DNA from: Serpentinicella alkaliphila
Lineage (GTDB): Bacteria > Bacillota > Clostridia > Peptostreptococcales > Natronincolaceae
Direction of reading: 5' to 3'
NCBI RefSeq assembly: GCF_018141405.1
Contig: NZ_CP058648.1
Coordinates: forward strand, 1,131,001-1,195,000
Length of the DNA: 64,000 nt
Shown here piece after piece: positions 37,341 to 46,466 of this stretch. Both the position numbers and the translations under genes were made by a program. The notes beneath the pieces were generated by a model that was given only the letters and a program-made list of their open reading frames with translations, was not told where the DNA came from and searched no databases. Every line of letters begins with the position of its first letter. Positions within the stretch are counted from its first letter, which is position 1.

Positions 37341-37369
37341 TTGACGATTCAGTAGGTGTTAAATATAAT
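37341..37369 (+). promoter_or_regulatory. SigA-type promoter of the second chemoreceptor
   Basis: TTGACG (37341-37346), 17-nt spacer, TATAAT (37364-37369). Unlike the first chemoreceptor, it has no Pho repeats. Confidence 0.7.
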
Positions 37370-37430
37370 TTAAGGTAATAAATAGGTTTTAATAAGTAAT
37401 GTTGTAATTACGAATTATGGGGGCGTTTTT

Positions 37431-39152
37431 TTGAAAACAAAAGGATTAAAATTTAAGATTCTAGTGGTTTTTCTAAGTATCTCTCTAATACCCATAGTAT
37501 TATTGTCTAGTATTTTAGTGATTAAATCACAAAATCTATTAATAAGTCAGATGGTAGACAGATCCTATGAAATTAGTAAAATCACATCTCAGGCAGTTGA
37601 CGGTAATCGCTTTAAACAATTAAAAGACCCAGATGATATGGAATCGGAATATTTCAATGAACTTCTTACAGAGTTGCAGAAAATAAGGGATATTTCCGGT
37701 GCAAAGTATATTTATACTATTAGAAAAAACGAAGGGGGAAAATATGTTTCAGTTGTAGATGCTGACTACGAAGTAGATGGAGATATATTTATTGGGCAAG
37801 AAATCGACTACTTCACAACGGAAATGGATAATGTGTATAAAACAGGTAATTACTTTGTTAGTAATACCGTTGAAGTTAGTGACTACGGAGCACTTATATA
37901 TGCCTACTATCCAATAAAAGATACAGGTGGTACTGTTATTGGTCTTGTTGGGGTGGATTATGATGTAGAACAGGGGTATAATGCCCTTATTCAATTTAGA
38001 AAATTTATTTTCATGCTAGTTACTCTGCTTATTATATGTGTATTTGTTTTAGGTATATGGACTTCGTATAAAATATTCAAGCCTATGGATAAGCTAGTTG
38101 AAATTTCAAACGAAATATCAAACCTAATTATTGTTCATGATATACCTGAAAACTTGAGGAATAGAAAGGATGAAATTGGACAGTTGTGTAATTCATTTCA
38201 ACAAATGATTGAAAAATTAAGAGGGTTTGTAGAAAATATTATACAATTATCAGAAAAGGTTTCAACATTTTCTGATGATATGAGTCAAATTTCCAATCAA
38301 GTTGTACAAGCAACCGAACAGATAGCTATTTCTTCGTCGGATGTAGCTTTACATACTAAAGAACAAATAAGCCAAGTCTCTAATTCCGTTAGAGCTGTGG
38401 AAAAGAACTCAATTAGTATAGATAATTTGTCAGAAAATACAAAATCTATATCAAATATTAGTAATCAGGTTTTAATAAAATCTAATCTAGGTAAAGAGGA
38501 AATGAATAGGGTTGAAGTACAAATGAATAATATTGAGGCAAGTACAAATAATGTGCAAAACTCTTTAATAGAAATAACTAATAGCTCTATTAAGATGAAT
38601 GAAATTATTTCTGCTATTAAAAGTATTGCAGAGCAAACTAACTTATTAGCCCTAAATGCCGCAATTGAGGCTGCTAGAGCCGGTGACCATGGTAGGGGGT
38701 TTGCAGTTGTTGCTGAGGAAGTTAGAAAATTAGCTGAAAATTCTCAAGATGCTGCTGAAGAAATAAGTAATCTTATTCTACTAAATAAACATAATATTGA
38801 TGGTGCTAATTTAGTAATGATTAATAGTCTAGAAAATGTTAGGGAAGGAACTAAGGTCGTAGGAGGAGCAATAAAATCCTTTGACGAAATAAGATCTCAA
38901 ATTGAGGAAATTAATGATCAAATTAGAGAGATATTACACAATATCAATCTTATGGAAATTCAAAGTGTTGAAGTCACAGAATCTACAAAGTTTATGAATG
39001 AAATTACACAAAAAATTTCCTTTGAAATAGAAAATGTTTCAGCTTCCACTGAAGAGCAGGTAGCATCTATGGAAGAGATAGCAAGTAGCAGTGAAACATT
39101 GAAAGAACAGGCCCATTTGCTTAAGGATGTAGTAAAAGAATTTAAAATATAA
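37431..39152 (+). CDS. Methyl-accepting chemotaxis protein
   Basis: A 573-residue chemoreceptor. TM1 (about 9-31), an extracytoplasmic Cache-type sensor (about 32-188, with [17 protein letters not shown] and [10 protein letters not shown] at its end), TM2 (about 190-213), HAMP, then the signalling domain with the tip region [20 protein letters not shown]. It starts TTG after GGGGGCG, the same ribosome-site style as the first receptor. The ligand is unknown; it is cut off from the upstream ABC genes by a terminator and its own promoter. There is no acidic tail. Confidence 0.93.
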   Translation: MKTKGLKFKILVVFLSISLIPIVLLSSILVIKSQNLLISQMVDRSYEISKITSQAVDGNRFKQLKDPDDMESEYFNELLTELQKIRDISGAKYIYTIRKNEGGKYVSVVDADYEVDGDIFIGQEIDYFTTEMDNVYKTGNYFVSNTVEVSDYGALIYAYYPIKDTGGTVIGLVGVDYDVEQGYNALIQFRKFIFMLVTLLIICVFVLGIWTSYKIFKPMDKLVEISNEISNLIIVHDIPENLRNRKDEIGQLCNSFQQMIEKLRGFVENIIQLSEKVSTFSDDMSQISNQVVQATEQIAISSSDVALHTKEQISQVSNSVRAVEKNSISIDNLSENTKSISNISNQVLIKSNLGKEEMNRVEVQMNNIEASTNNVQNSLIEITNSSIKMNEIISAIKSIAEQTNLLALNAAIEAARAGDHGRGFAVVAEEVRKLAENSQDAAEEISNLILLNKHNIDGANLVMINSLENVREGTKVVGGAIKSFDEIRSQIEEINDQIREILHNINLMEIQSVEVTESTKFMNEITQKISFEIENVSASTEEQVASMEEIASSSETLKEQAHLLKDVVKEFKI

Positions 39153-39157
39153 ACATG

Positions 39158-39195
39158 AAAGAGTTTAGGGAAAAAATTCTCCTAAACTCTTTTTT
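39158..39195. terminator. Bidirectional terminator between the chemoreceptor gene and proC
   Basis: A perfect 12-bp stem AAAGAGTTTAGG / CCTAAACTCTTT with an 11-nt loop and flanking T or A runs on both sides. Confidence 0.85.
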
Positions 39196-39198
39196 AAA

Positions 39199-40014
39199 CT
39201 ATTTTTTAGTATTCGATAATAGCTTAGCTTTATTAGTACAGGCATTCATTGCATCAATTACTGCACTTCTAAATCCATTTTTCTCTAAGGAAAAAACCGC
39301 TTCAATTGTAGTTCCACCAGGAGAACAAACATTATCTTTTAAATCTCCAGGGTGCAGTCTTGTTTCGGATACCATTTTTGCAGCCCCTAAAACTGCTTGG
39401 GATGCATAAGTATATGCTTTAACACGAGACATTCCTTGTAGAACAGCACCGTCAGCTAATGACTCTATAAACATATAGACATAGGCAGGACTACTTCCGC
39501 TTATAGCTGGTATCATATCCATTAAACTTTCATCAATAATATCCACCTTACCTACACTTTCAAATAATTCAACAACTATATCAATCTCTTCTTTAGGGAT
39601 AAACCTATTAGGAGTGATAGCTGTCATTCCTTCTAAAACTAAAACAGGGGTGTTTGGCATAGTGCGTACAATTTTTGTGTTAGCTTGGAAAAAGCTTTCT
39701 ATAAATGCTATAGATATTCCTGCTGCTATAGAAATTAATATTTTATCACTAGTAACTATTGCTTTAATTTCATTCAAAACTACTGGATAAATGTTAGGCT
39801 TAACTGCCAAAAATATAATATCACAATGACTAACTAAATCTGAATTATTAGTACAAATATTAATATTAAATTTACTAGCTAAGTCTTGGCACTTTTGTGT
39901 ATCTTTATCTGAAATATAAATGCTTTGTTTAATGTTTGGATTTTTGTAAGTAAGTCCGTTAATAAGTGCAAAGGCCATATTGCCAGATCCGATAAAACCA
40001 ATTTTATAGCTCAC
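39199..40014 (-). CDS. proC: Pyrroline-5-carboxylate reductase
   Basis: A 271-residue NAD(P)H-dependent enzyme for the last step of proline synthesis. The Rossmann opening is KIGFIGSGNMAFALING and the C-terminal signature is LKDNVCSPGGTTIEAVFSLEKNGFR. The start is GTG (40014-40012) with AGAGGGTG upstream. It lies 36 nt behind the PAP2 gene in the same direction and is probably cotranscribed with it. Confidence 0.95.
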   Translation of the reverse strand: MSYKIGFIGSGNMAFALINGLTYKNPNIKQSIYISDKDTQKCQDLASKFNINICTNNSDLVSHCDIIFLAVKPNIYPVVLNEIKAIVTSDKILISIAAGISIAFIESFFQANTKIVRTMPNTPVLVLEGMTAITPNRFIPKEEIDIVVELFESVGKVDIIDESLMDMIPAISGSSPAYVYMFIESLADGAVLQGMSRVKAYTYASQAVLGAAKMVSETRLHPGDLKDNVCSPGGTTIEAVFSLEKNGFRSAVIDAMNACTNKAKLLSNTKK

Positions 40015-40050
40015 TTAAACACCCTCTTTTTTATTTTTTAGTGTAGCACT

Positions 40051-40572
40051 TTAAATTGAAATTGACAATATTATAGTGGCTAAGTGAGCTATAATTATTC
40101 CACATAAAACATCAGTAGGATAGTGGACACCCAAATAAATTCTTGATACACCAACTAAGAAAGCTAAGGTTAAAAAAACGAGAGAGAATAATGGAAAGAA
40201 TTTACCTAGAATTAATGCAGTAGTAAAGGCAGCGTTAGTGTGACCAGAAGGAAAAGAGTAGTTGCATTTAGGAACATTACTTAGGGCTAAATCCTTTAGA
40301 ATTTTATATGGTCTAGGTCTATTAACTAGACGTTTTATAACTTGAACAATAACTTGATTTATCACTAGGTGTATTGCTATGGTTTTTCCAACTTGAAAAG
40401 ATTTATTATTTAAGGACATTAAAAATAAGGGTAGAAGAATACTAAATACAGTTGACCCTAAATGAGTAATGTTTCTCATGAAAATATTTAAGTATCTATA
40501 ATGGTTTTTGCTATTAATAAAACAGAATAGTTCCTTATCAGTTTCTAAAATAAGATTAGTTAAACTATACAT
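40051..40572 (-). CDS. PAP2 family phosphatase
   Basis: A 173-residue integral membrane PAP2-superfamily enzyme. All three signature motifs are present: KRLVNRPRP, SFPSGHT and SRIYLGVHYPTDVL, with the catalytic His in the third. Relatives dephosphorylate undecaprenyl pyrophosphate (BcrC-like), phosphatidic acid or phosphatidylglycerophosphate; this one cannot be placed with certainty. About five transmembrane helices. ATG after GAAGTGAA. It diverges from the 40720 gene, and the shared upstream region holds Pho-like repeats. Confidence 0.9.
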   Translation of the reverse strand: MYSLTNLILETDKELFCFINSKNHYRYLNIFMRNITHLGSTVFSILLPLFLMSLNNKSFQVGKTIAIHLVINQVIVQVIKRLVNRPRPYKILKDLALSNVPKCNYSFPSGHTNAAFTTALILGKFFPLFSLVFLTLAFLVGVSRIYLGVHYPTDVLCGIIIAHLATIILSISI

Positions 40573-40632
40573 ACTAATTCACTTCCTCTTTTAATTAAAT
40601 GTATTTATATAACTAATTGTATATGTTAATTA

Positions 40633-40686
40633 TTAACAGGTTGTTAAGAGTACGTAAATTTATAGTTAGATGTTGGCCTATATAAT
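40633..40686 (+). promoter_or_regulatory. Third Pho-like promoter
   Basis: TTAACA (40633-40638), TTAAGA (40644-40649) and a degenerate TAAATT (40655-40660) at 11-bp period, then 20 nt, then TATAAT (40681-40686). The phasing and the 20-nt gap are the same as at the chemoreceptor and pstS promoters. The third hexamer matches the motif poorly, so confidence is lower. Confidence 0.5.
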
Positions 40687-40719
40687 GAATGTATCTTAAA
40701 CTCATAATGGAGGTAGAAA

Positions 40720-41022
40720 ATGAAAAATGAAATGAATAGGTATGACTGGAGATTTAATTTTGATAAGGACATAACCCGTGCTTATTATGAGAGATTGGAT
40801 ATATTATGTAGCTGCGCAACCTATCGTAACTACTATAAAAATATACAGGCAATTCCATTAGGACTTAGAAGATTTTTAGAGGAATTTGGAATTGATGTGG
40901 GAAAGCCCATAGAACAGTGGTCTGTTATTGTCAATAAAGATGAAAATATTGTTGAGAATGTTGTATATTATGCAATAAACGGTGTAGCTAACTCTTCTGA
41001 TTGTTATGAAATTGATATTTAA
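40720..41022 (+). CDS. Hypothetical protein, probably truncated by an in-frame stop
   Basis: 100 residues that I do not recognise. It is a soluble, aromatic and Cys-containing sequence (ITRAYYERLDILCSCATYRN, then a helix and the strands WSVIVNKDENIVENVVYYAI). It starts with ATG after a good GGAGGTAG site and lies behind a Pho-like promoter. The frame continues after the TAA at 41020-41022 without another stop to 41235, so this is probably the first part of a protein of about 171 residues interrupted by one nonsense codon. Confidence 0.6.
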   Translation: MKNEMNRYDWRFNFDKDITRAYYERLDILCSCATYRNYYKNIQAIPLGLRRFLEEFGIDVGKPIEQWSVIVNKDENIVENVVYYAINGVANSSDCYEIDI

Positions 41023-41040
41023 AATGTTCAAATAGTTGTA

Positions 41041-41235
41041 ATGCATCCAAGTCCTGAGGATATAGTACATTGTCCAGAGAACTCACCAAATACAGAAATT
41101 GAGGAGCCGTACTTTGTACTTCAAATACATAATCTATGGTTACCATGGATAGCTGAAGATGACATTAATGAATGTTATCCAAAACGAAGAACATTTAGGG
41201 AAAGAATAAAATCTCTTTTAAATAAATTTTTTTAG
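41041..41235 (+). CDS. Continuation of the 40720 reading frame after its stop
   Basis: 64 residues in the same frame as the preceding gene, ending in a basic amphipathic helix (RRTFRERIKSLLNKFF). The ATG at 41041 has no ribosome site, and the six codons between the stop and this ATG (NVQIVV) look like a beta strand that continues the upstream protein. I therefore read it as the C-terminal part of the same gene rather than an independent gene. No family is recognised. Confidence 0.45.
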   Translation: MHPSPEDIVHCPENSPNTEIEEPYFVLQIHNLWLPWIAEDDINECYPKRRTFRERIKSLLNKFF

Positions 41236-41300
41236 GAAAAAAGCAAGGCTAGCTCTAGGAATAATGAAGAATTTAGTATAAAAAATCATAAAAATTAACA

Positions 41301-41329
41301 TTGACATAACATATTACTATTATTATTAA
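41301..41329 (+). promoter_or_regulatory. SigA-type promoter of the EAL gene
   Basis: TTGACA (41301-41306), 17-nt spacer, TATTAA (41324-41329), in the 186-nt gap before the gene. Confidence 0.5.
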
Positions 41330-41421
41330 GCTATTATGTAAGTAAGTAAAAGATAAAATAGGGGTAGGGGTTGAGTTGGGGGTTATACTAATTATATAGA
41401 TGAAGGAGAAGTAACTACTCA

Positions 41422-42660
41422 ATGAATGATAAAACAGTAAAAAATGAATTCATAAATATTTTAAAAAACAGAGAAATTACACCAGTATATCAAGCAATTG
41501 TATGCTTGAAAACTGGTGAAGAATTAGGGTACGAGGCTTTAAGCAGGGGACCTAAAAATAGTGTTTTTAGTAATCCAGAACATTTATTTACTGCTGCTAA
41601 GGACTATAACATGGTTTGGGAATTGGATATGTTATGTAGGCAGGAGGCTATAAGAGGGGCTAGAGGCTTTTTAAATAAAAAGATTTTATTCCTTAATATT
41701 GACAGTAATATTATTAATGACTCAAAGTTTAAAAAAGGCTTTACTCGAGGATTATTGTCATCCTATGAAATCGAAACAGGCCAAATCGTCTTTGAAATAA
41801 CAGAGCATACAGCTATTAGCGATTTTCAGAAATTTAATCACATATTAGACAATTATAGGGGACAGGGGTACAAAATAGCAATTGATGATGCAGGAAACGG
41901 TCATTCGGGACTTAGAGTAATGACTGAGACAAGACCAAATTACATAAAACTCGACATGGAACTCATACGGAATATAGATAAGGATATTATTAAGAAAGAA
42001 TTGTTAAAAAGCTTTGTTAAATTTGCAGAGATTGCAGATATAAAACTTATAGCTGAAGGTATAGAAACAAAAGAAGAGCTAAGGGTTCTAATATCCATAG
42101 GTATTCATTACGGTCAAGGATTTTTATTGCAGAGGCCTCAACCATCAATTACTCCGATAGACAAAAACGAAGTGAAGTTAATCAAAGATTTAAATTTATT
42201 AATGCAAAAGATTTTCTCTAGAAAAGAAAGAATAACTATAGGTGATATTTCCAGGGCAGATGAAACAATTCTAGAAGACAGTGATTGTAATAAAGTTAAT
42301 GAATTATTTGAAGGAAATAAAAAACTTCAGGCAGTCATAATTACTAACAATGAAAAAAGTGTCATAGGATTAGTTATGAGGAATAAGTTTTATTATAGAA
42401 AAGTAGAATCCAAAAATGTTCTAAACTTTCTTAGAAAGCCTGTTACAGAGGTTATGGACAGGGACCCATTAATTGTAGAGCAAAGATACAATATTGTGGA
42501 TGTTTGTAGTATGGCGATTTCAAGAAAACAAGAAAAAATGTATGATTATGTTATTACAGTAAGAGAAGGGAAGTACTTTGGTGTAGTGCCAGTAGCTCAT
42601 TTATTATATGTCTTAGTTGCAATAAACAACTTGAAATGCCCAGAAGCCTCTACGGGTTAA
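41422..42660 (+). CDS. EAL domain protein with C-terminal CBS-like region
   Basis: 412 residues. Residues about 10-255 form an EAL cyclic-di-GMP phosphodiesterase domain with the key residues: EAL (38-40), LNID, FEITEH, IDDAGNG, YIKLD, IAEGIET and GQGFLLQ. It therefore looks catalytically competent. The C-terminal part (about 280-400) contains a CBS-like module (LRKPVTEVMDRDPLIVEQ, FGVVPVAHLLYVL) that may sense a nucleotide. There is no membrane segment. With the broken HD-GYP gene in this window it belongs to cyclic di-GMP turnover. Confidence 0.9.
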   Translation: MNDKTVKNEFINILKNREITPVYQAIVCLKTGEELGYEALSRGPKNSVFSNPEHLFTAAKDYNMVWELDMLCRQEAIRGARGFLNKKILFLNIDSNIINDSKFKKGFTRGLLSSYEIETGQIVFEITEHTAISDFQKFNHILDNYRGQGYKIAIDDAGNGHSGLRVMTETRPNYIKLDMELIRNIDKDIIKKELLKSFVKFAEIADIKLIAEGIETKEELRVLISIGIHYGQGFLLQRPQPSITPIDKNEVKLIKDLNLLMQKIFSRKERITIGDISRADETILEDSDCNKVNELFEGNKKLQAVIITNNEKSVIGLVMRNKFYYRKVESKNVLNFLRKPVTEVMDRDPLIVEQRYNIVDVCSMAISRKQEKMYDYVITVREGKYFGVVPVAHLLYVLVAINNLKCPEASTG

Positions 42661-42693
42661 TAAAAATATTATTCAGTAAAGGGGATGTCATAG

Positions 42694-42885
42694 GTGTTAA
42701 ACGGATATAAAATGAGGGAATTAAGAAATATGAAAGGGTATACCACAAGAGAAGTATCTAAGTTAACACATATTTCCAAAAGCTATATTGAAGAATTAGA
42801 AAGGGGAACAAAAGCTAATCCATCTTTACACAAAGTAGTTTCAATAGCAAGAGTATTAGGGATTAAAGTAGACGAATTAACATGA
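42694..42885 (+). CDS. Small XRE-family HTH regulator
   Basis: A 63-residue single HTH_3 domain: MRELRNMKGYTTREVSKLTHISKSYIEELERG is a textbook helix-turn-helix. It starts GTG. The last codon and the stop are supplied by the inserted IS4-family element. Joining the sequence across the target duplication would give an ending of two Ile and then TAA, so the insertion barely changes the protein. The targets are unknown. Confidence 0.85.
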   Translation: MLNGYKMRELRNMKGYTTREVSKLTHISKSYIEELERGTKANPSLHKVVSIARVLGIKVDELT

Positions 42886-42896
42886 GTTATGCAGTT
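42874..42896 (+). repeat. Left target duplication and terminal inverted repeat of the IS4-family element
   Basis: GAATTAA (42874-42880) is the target copy; CATGAGTTATGCAGTT (42881-42896) is the left terminal repeat, a perfect inverse of 44549-44564. Confidence 0.9.
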
Positions 42897-44564
42897 CGTG
42901 TAAATAAATGTAAATAAGACTGATGTATCGTATATTATAATATACTAAAAAATATTTTTGTTTTATATGTCTTGAAATAGCAAAAAAGACTTGACTTTTT
43001 AAACCCGCCCCAATAATCAAAGTGAATGGTATTAATAGCCATTACTCTTGATGAATGGGTGATAAATATGACTCTTGGGAAACCGAAATATAGAAATTTA
43101 CAACAAGGAAATGGGGGCGGAACGCCAGTTTTAAAAGCAATTTGGGATAAATTTGATTTTTCACTTCTGCTTACGCAATCGGGTATTGTAAAACGTAATG
43201 GTGTACCCACTTGGCTTATTGCTTTTGCTTATGTGGTAGGACTTATTGCTAATAAAAATTCTGTCTCACGTATTTCTGATTATGCTACTAAGGATAGCTT
43301 ATTACAACCGATGTTTCGGAATCTTAAAATGGCTCAATATACCTTTAGCCGCTTTTTTACAACTGATTATAATTGGGGTTTATTTAGTTTTAAAAGAGTA
43401 CAAAGACTACAACAAGAAGAAGAAACTGCATTTACTGAAGGAGATGTTATTGTACTTGATGATACAAAGGTGGCTCATGCCCATGGAAAGAAAATCCCTT
43501 TCCTTTGTTGGTTATATGATAGCTCCATTAAAATAAATATCTGGTGTATGAATATAGTTGCTACAACTGTTGTATTAAAGAACGGACTTAAATATCCATT
43601 GTTTTGGCGTATTTGGCGTAAGGTAGAAAATAGCGATGAAAAACAGACAAAAATAGATCTTTCAAAAGAAATGCTAATGGATATTCGCCGGATTTACACA
43701 GGGGTACTATGGGTTGCCATGGACCGCCGGTTTTTATGCAAAGACTTTTTAATTGGCTCACAGATCATCAATATGATTGGGTTACTAAGGCAAAACGTAA
43801 TACAGCACTTTATCGAAAAGAAATTGAGAATATTACAGGCCGAGAACGCTTTATCCCTGTAAAGCCTTCAATGCTTATTAAAGAAGTTTTTTTCAAACTT
43901 CTTATTAGTATGCCAAAGATAAAGTAAGTGCTATATCCATACCTAATATTTATATCAAGTTACCCTACCGTTTAGTTGGAAAGCAGGGTAAAGTAGTAAC
44001 TAAGTATCGTTATACGCCTATTGCAAAGCAGTTGTAGCTACAAGACTCAAAGAAGATACTGAAATGATGAAGGATGAATTTGAGAAAAACAAAGAGGTTG
44101 CAGCTACATATCGTGGGGCTTACCTTTTGATTAGTAATAGGGTCGATAATCCTGAAGAAGCTTTAGATGCATATATTAAGCGTTGGAGCATTGAGGTTTT
44201 TTTTAGAACTGCAAAACAAGAACTGGGGTTGAATTCTTGCCACTCAACGTCGGAAAGTCATCATTACGCCCATATTGAGCTCATTTTTACAGCAGAAACT
44301 TTACTTGTCTATGCAAGATGGGAACTCAATAATAAAGGCGCTGAAGAAGGCTTCACCCACGGCGAAATGGTCCGAAACTTTTTCAACGCCACATACCGTA
44401 TCGTTATAAAAGCACAGCAATGCTTTCAAACTATACAAGTACATTTTGACACAGAAGTTAGGCAATTTGCAAGACTTATTGATAAATTTTGGCCGAAGAA
44501 TTTATTGTTAGGTTGGTTTACTGTGCAAAATTCCCAGTATATGGAGTCAACTGCATAACTCATG
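42881..44564 (+). mobile_element. Decayed IS4-family insertion sequence
   Basis: A 1684-bp element bounded by perfect 16-bp inverted repeats and flanked by a GAATTAA duplication on both sides. It encodes one DDE transposase of the IS4 family, broken by at least three frameshifts. The ends are intact, so it could move only if a related transposase acted in trans. Confidence 0.9.
43068..44558 (+). pseudogene. IS4-family transposase, frameshifted
   Basis: Reading across frames gives a transposase of about 490 residues. The first Asp is in VIVLDDTKVAHAHGKK, the second in WVAMDRR, and the Glu in the YREK motif YIKRWSIEVFFRTAKQELGL. Break 1 lies in a T5 run at 43731-43735, where one more T would give RRFFMQRLFNWL. 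Break 2 lies near 43905-43920, before YAKDKVSAISIPNIYIKLPYR. Break 3 lies near 44020-44030, before VVATRLKEDTEMMKDEF. Such accumulation indicates genuine decay. The likely original start is ATG 43068 after GGGTGA. Confidence 0.88.
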
Positions 44565-44571
44565 GAATTAA
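44549..44571 (+). repeat. Right terminal inverted repeat and target duplication
   Basis: AACTGCATAACTCATG (44549-44564) is the inverse of the left end; GAATTAA (44565-44571) is the second target copy. Confidence 0.9.
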
Positions 44572-44593
44572 TAATATAATAGGATATACTTAG

Positions 44594-44625
44594 AAACTCC
44601 ATTAAATATGGGGTTTATTTTTGTT
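44594..44625 (+). terminator. Terminator originally downstream of the XRE gene
   Basis: The stem AAACTCC / GGGGTTT with a nine-nt loop, followed by ATTTTTGTTTTTG. The insertion now separates it from the gene it probably ended. Confidence 0.6.
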
Positions 44626-44639
44626 TTTGAAGATTAGAG

Positions 44640-44656
44640 CTAGTAATTATTACTAG
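44640..44656 (+). repeat. 17-bp palindrome upstream of yabS
   Basis: CTAGTAAT T ATTACTAG is perfectly symmetrical and lies about 55 nt before the VWA gene. It may be an operator. Confidence 0.55.
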
Positions 44657-44710
44657 GTATAAAAATTGAGGATGCTGCCAATAATCTCAAAAAAATAGGA
44701 GGGACAACAT

Positions 44711-45445
44711 ATGAAAACTGCTGTTTTAAAACAGATAATATTAGTAACTGATGGACAATCAAACATTGGCGGAGATCCGGTTATAAGTGCAAAGCATGCA
44801 TATAATAAGAACATTATAGTAAATACAATCGGAATACTAAATAGTGAGGACTCTAAAGATAATGCCTATGATGAAGTAATAAATATAGCTAAGGCTGGGG
44901 GTGGCCATTATGAGTACACCCATATAGACTACCTTTATCAAACTATGAAAAGTATGACAATAAGGACTGTTAATCAAACAATACAACAGGCTGTAAATAA
45001 ACAACTGAAAGAAATACTTGGACAAGGCTTAGAGGAGATTGAGCCAAAATCGAGAGGAAAACTATTGAATTACATAGAGGAATATTCTAGTGAAATAGAA
45101 ATTAGTTGTTGTATACTTATGGATTGTAGTGGAAGCATGAGTAAAAAATTAGACGAGGCAAGATATAGTGTCTTAGACTTAGTAGAGTCGTTAAGTAATA
45201 GAAAAGGAAATGCTAATGTAGCATTAATTGCTTTCCCAGGTAGAGGAACTGAGAGTTATGAGGTAGTTCATAATTTCAATGATGATATTAATAGTTTAAA
45301 AGCAAATCTTTATGAAACAAAGGCTAGCGGTGGGACACCTACGGCTCCTGCAATAGAAAAAGCCATCAGTTTAATTGAAGAGTTTTGTAATAATTCAAGT
45401 TTATTAGATAGGGGATATGGGGAGTTAGAAGAGTGTTACGGTTAA
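44711..45445 (+). CDS. yabS: VWA domain protein, YabS homologue
   Basis: A 244-residue cytoplasmic protein with von Willebrand A features. The N-terminal part (QIILVTDGQSNIGGDP) resembles the second half of a VWA fold; the C-terminal part carries a full metal site (LMDCSGSMSKKLDEA, DxSxS type, plus SGGTPTAPAIEKA). Length and position before a protein kinase, tilS and ftsH match Bacillus YabS in the spoIIE-yabS-yabT-tilS-hprT-ftsH region. The function is not well defined; expression in sporulation is known in Bacillus. GGAGGG precedes the ATG. Confidence 0.88.
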   Translation: MKTAVLKQIILVTDGQSNIGGDPVISAKHAYNKNIIVNTIGILNSEDSKDNAYDEVINIAKAGGGHYEYTHIDYLYQTMKSMTIRTVNQTIQQAVNKQLKEILGQGLEEIEPKSRGKLLNYIEEYSSEIEISCCILMDCSGSMSKKLDEARYSVLDLVESLSNRKGNANVALIAFPGRGTESYEVVHNFNDDINSLKANLYETKASGGTPTAPAIEKAISLIEEFCNNSSLLDRGYGELEECYG

Positions 45446-45457
45446 AATGTATTTTAT

Positions 45458-45492
45458 AGGTAGAGTAGGTAGCTCTACCTTTATTTGTTTTA
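45458..45492 (+). terminator. Terminator between yabS and the kinase gene
   Basis: A perfect 8-bp stem AGGTAGAG / CTCTACCT with a 7-nt loop, then TTATTTGTTTT. Confidence 0.75.
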
Positions 45493-45518
45493 ATTATTTG
45501 TAAAAAAGAGGTGTTTTG

Positions 45519-46421
45519 ATGGGTATTATTGAATTACAAACCTATCAACAAATAAAAGGAAAATGGAAAGGTACCCAATATGAAGTAGTAAAAAAATTGG
45601 GTGAGGGGGGATTGGGAAAAGTCTATCTTGTAAAGAGGATAAAGACTAATCAATATTTTGCACTCAAAATAACTAAAGATAATATATCGATAAATCGAGA
45701 GTATAACTTAATAAATAAGTTTAAAAATATAGAGATGGTTATAAATGCACTAGAAATCGATGATTTAGAAATCGAAAATGAAATCTACTATTACATTTGC
45801 TTAGAATATATAGATGGCATGAATTTACAGGAATATGTTAAAAGAAGATTCCTTTCCGTGGATGCTATACTAGGTCTAGTATTAGTAATAGTTGAGGGGT
45901 TAAATAAAATCCATAGCTTAGGCTATGTTTTAGGAGATTTAAAGCTAGAAAATATTATGCTGGATAAAAGATTTAAACAATTAAGAATAATTGATTTAGG
46001 TGGAGTTGCTAAAAAAGGGGAGTTTATAAATGAATATACCCCTGGTTATGATAGATCTAAATGGAATTGTGGAAATAGGGTAGCTTCTGAATCCTATGAT
46101 TTATTTATAGTTACAATGATAATTATTAGATTAATTATCCGAGAAGAATTTAATCCTCGGTTACAAAATATAAATGATATAATAAAAAAAATGAATTCAA
46201 TTGATATATCAAAGGAACTAAAAGAATTTTTAATAGCTGGGTTAAAGGAAGAACAACAATCAAATTTCTTTGCAAAAGGATTAAGAAAAATATATAATAG
46301 GGAAAAGCTTAGTAAGAGGAACAATATGATAGAAAAATTAGATGCAAGAATTAATGTTATATTTTTATGTAGTGTTTCATTACTAATTACGACAACTATA
46401 TTTATTTTATTAAAATTATGA
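45519..46421 (+). CDS. yabT: Serine/threonine protein kinase, YabT homologue
   Basis: A 300-residue Hanks-type kinase with one C-terminal transmembrane helix (about 280-299) and no outside domain, as in Bacillus YabT. Visible motifs: the Gly loop GEGGLGKV, Lys in FALKITK, the catalytic loop GDLKLENIM and the magnesium motif DLGG. The usual HRD is replaced by LGD, which keeps the catalytic Asp but not the His-Arg. I start at the ATG 45519, not the TTG before it. YabT is activated by DNA and acts during sporulation in Bacillus; the same is inferred here. Confidence 0.88.
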   Translation: MGIIELQTYQQIKGKWKGTQYEVVKKLGEGGLGKVYLVKRIKTNQYFALKITKDNISINREYNLINKFKNIEMVINALEIDDLEIENEIYYYICLEYIDGMNLQEYVKRRFLSVDAILGLVLVIVEGLNKIHSLGYVLGDLKLENIMLDKRFKQLRIIDLGGVAKKGEFINEYTPGYDRSKWNCGNRVASESYDLFIVTMIIIRLIIREEFNPRLQNINDIIKKMNSIDISKELKEFLIAGLKEEQQSNFFAKGLRKIYNREKLSKRNNMIEKLDARINVIFLCSVSLLITTTIFILLKL

Positions 46422-46466
46422 AGTATTAATTTTTACAAAAATGTTTTTTTAAAGAGGGATGTACAT

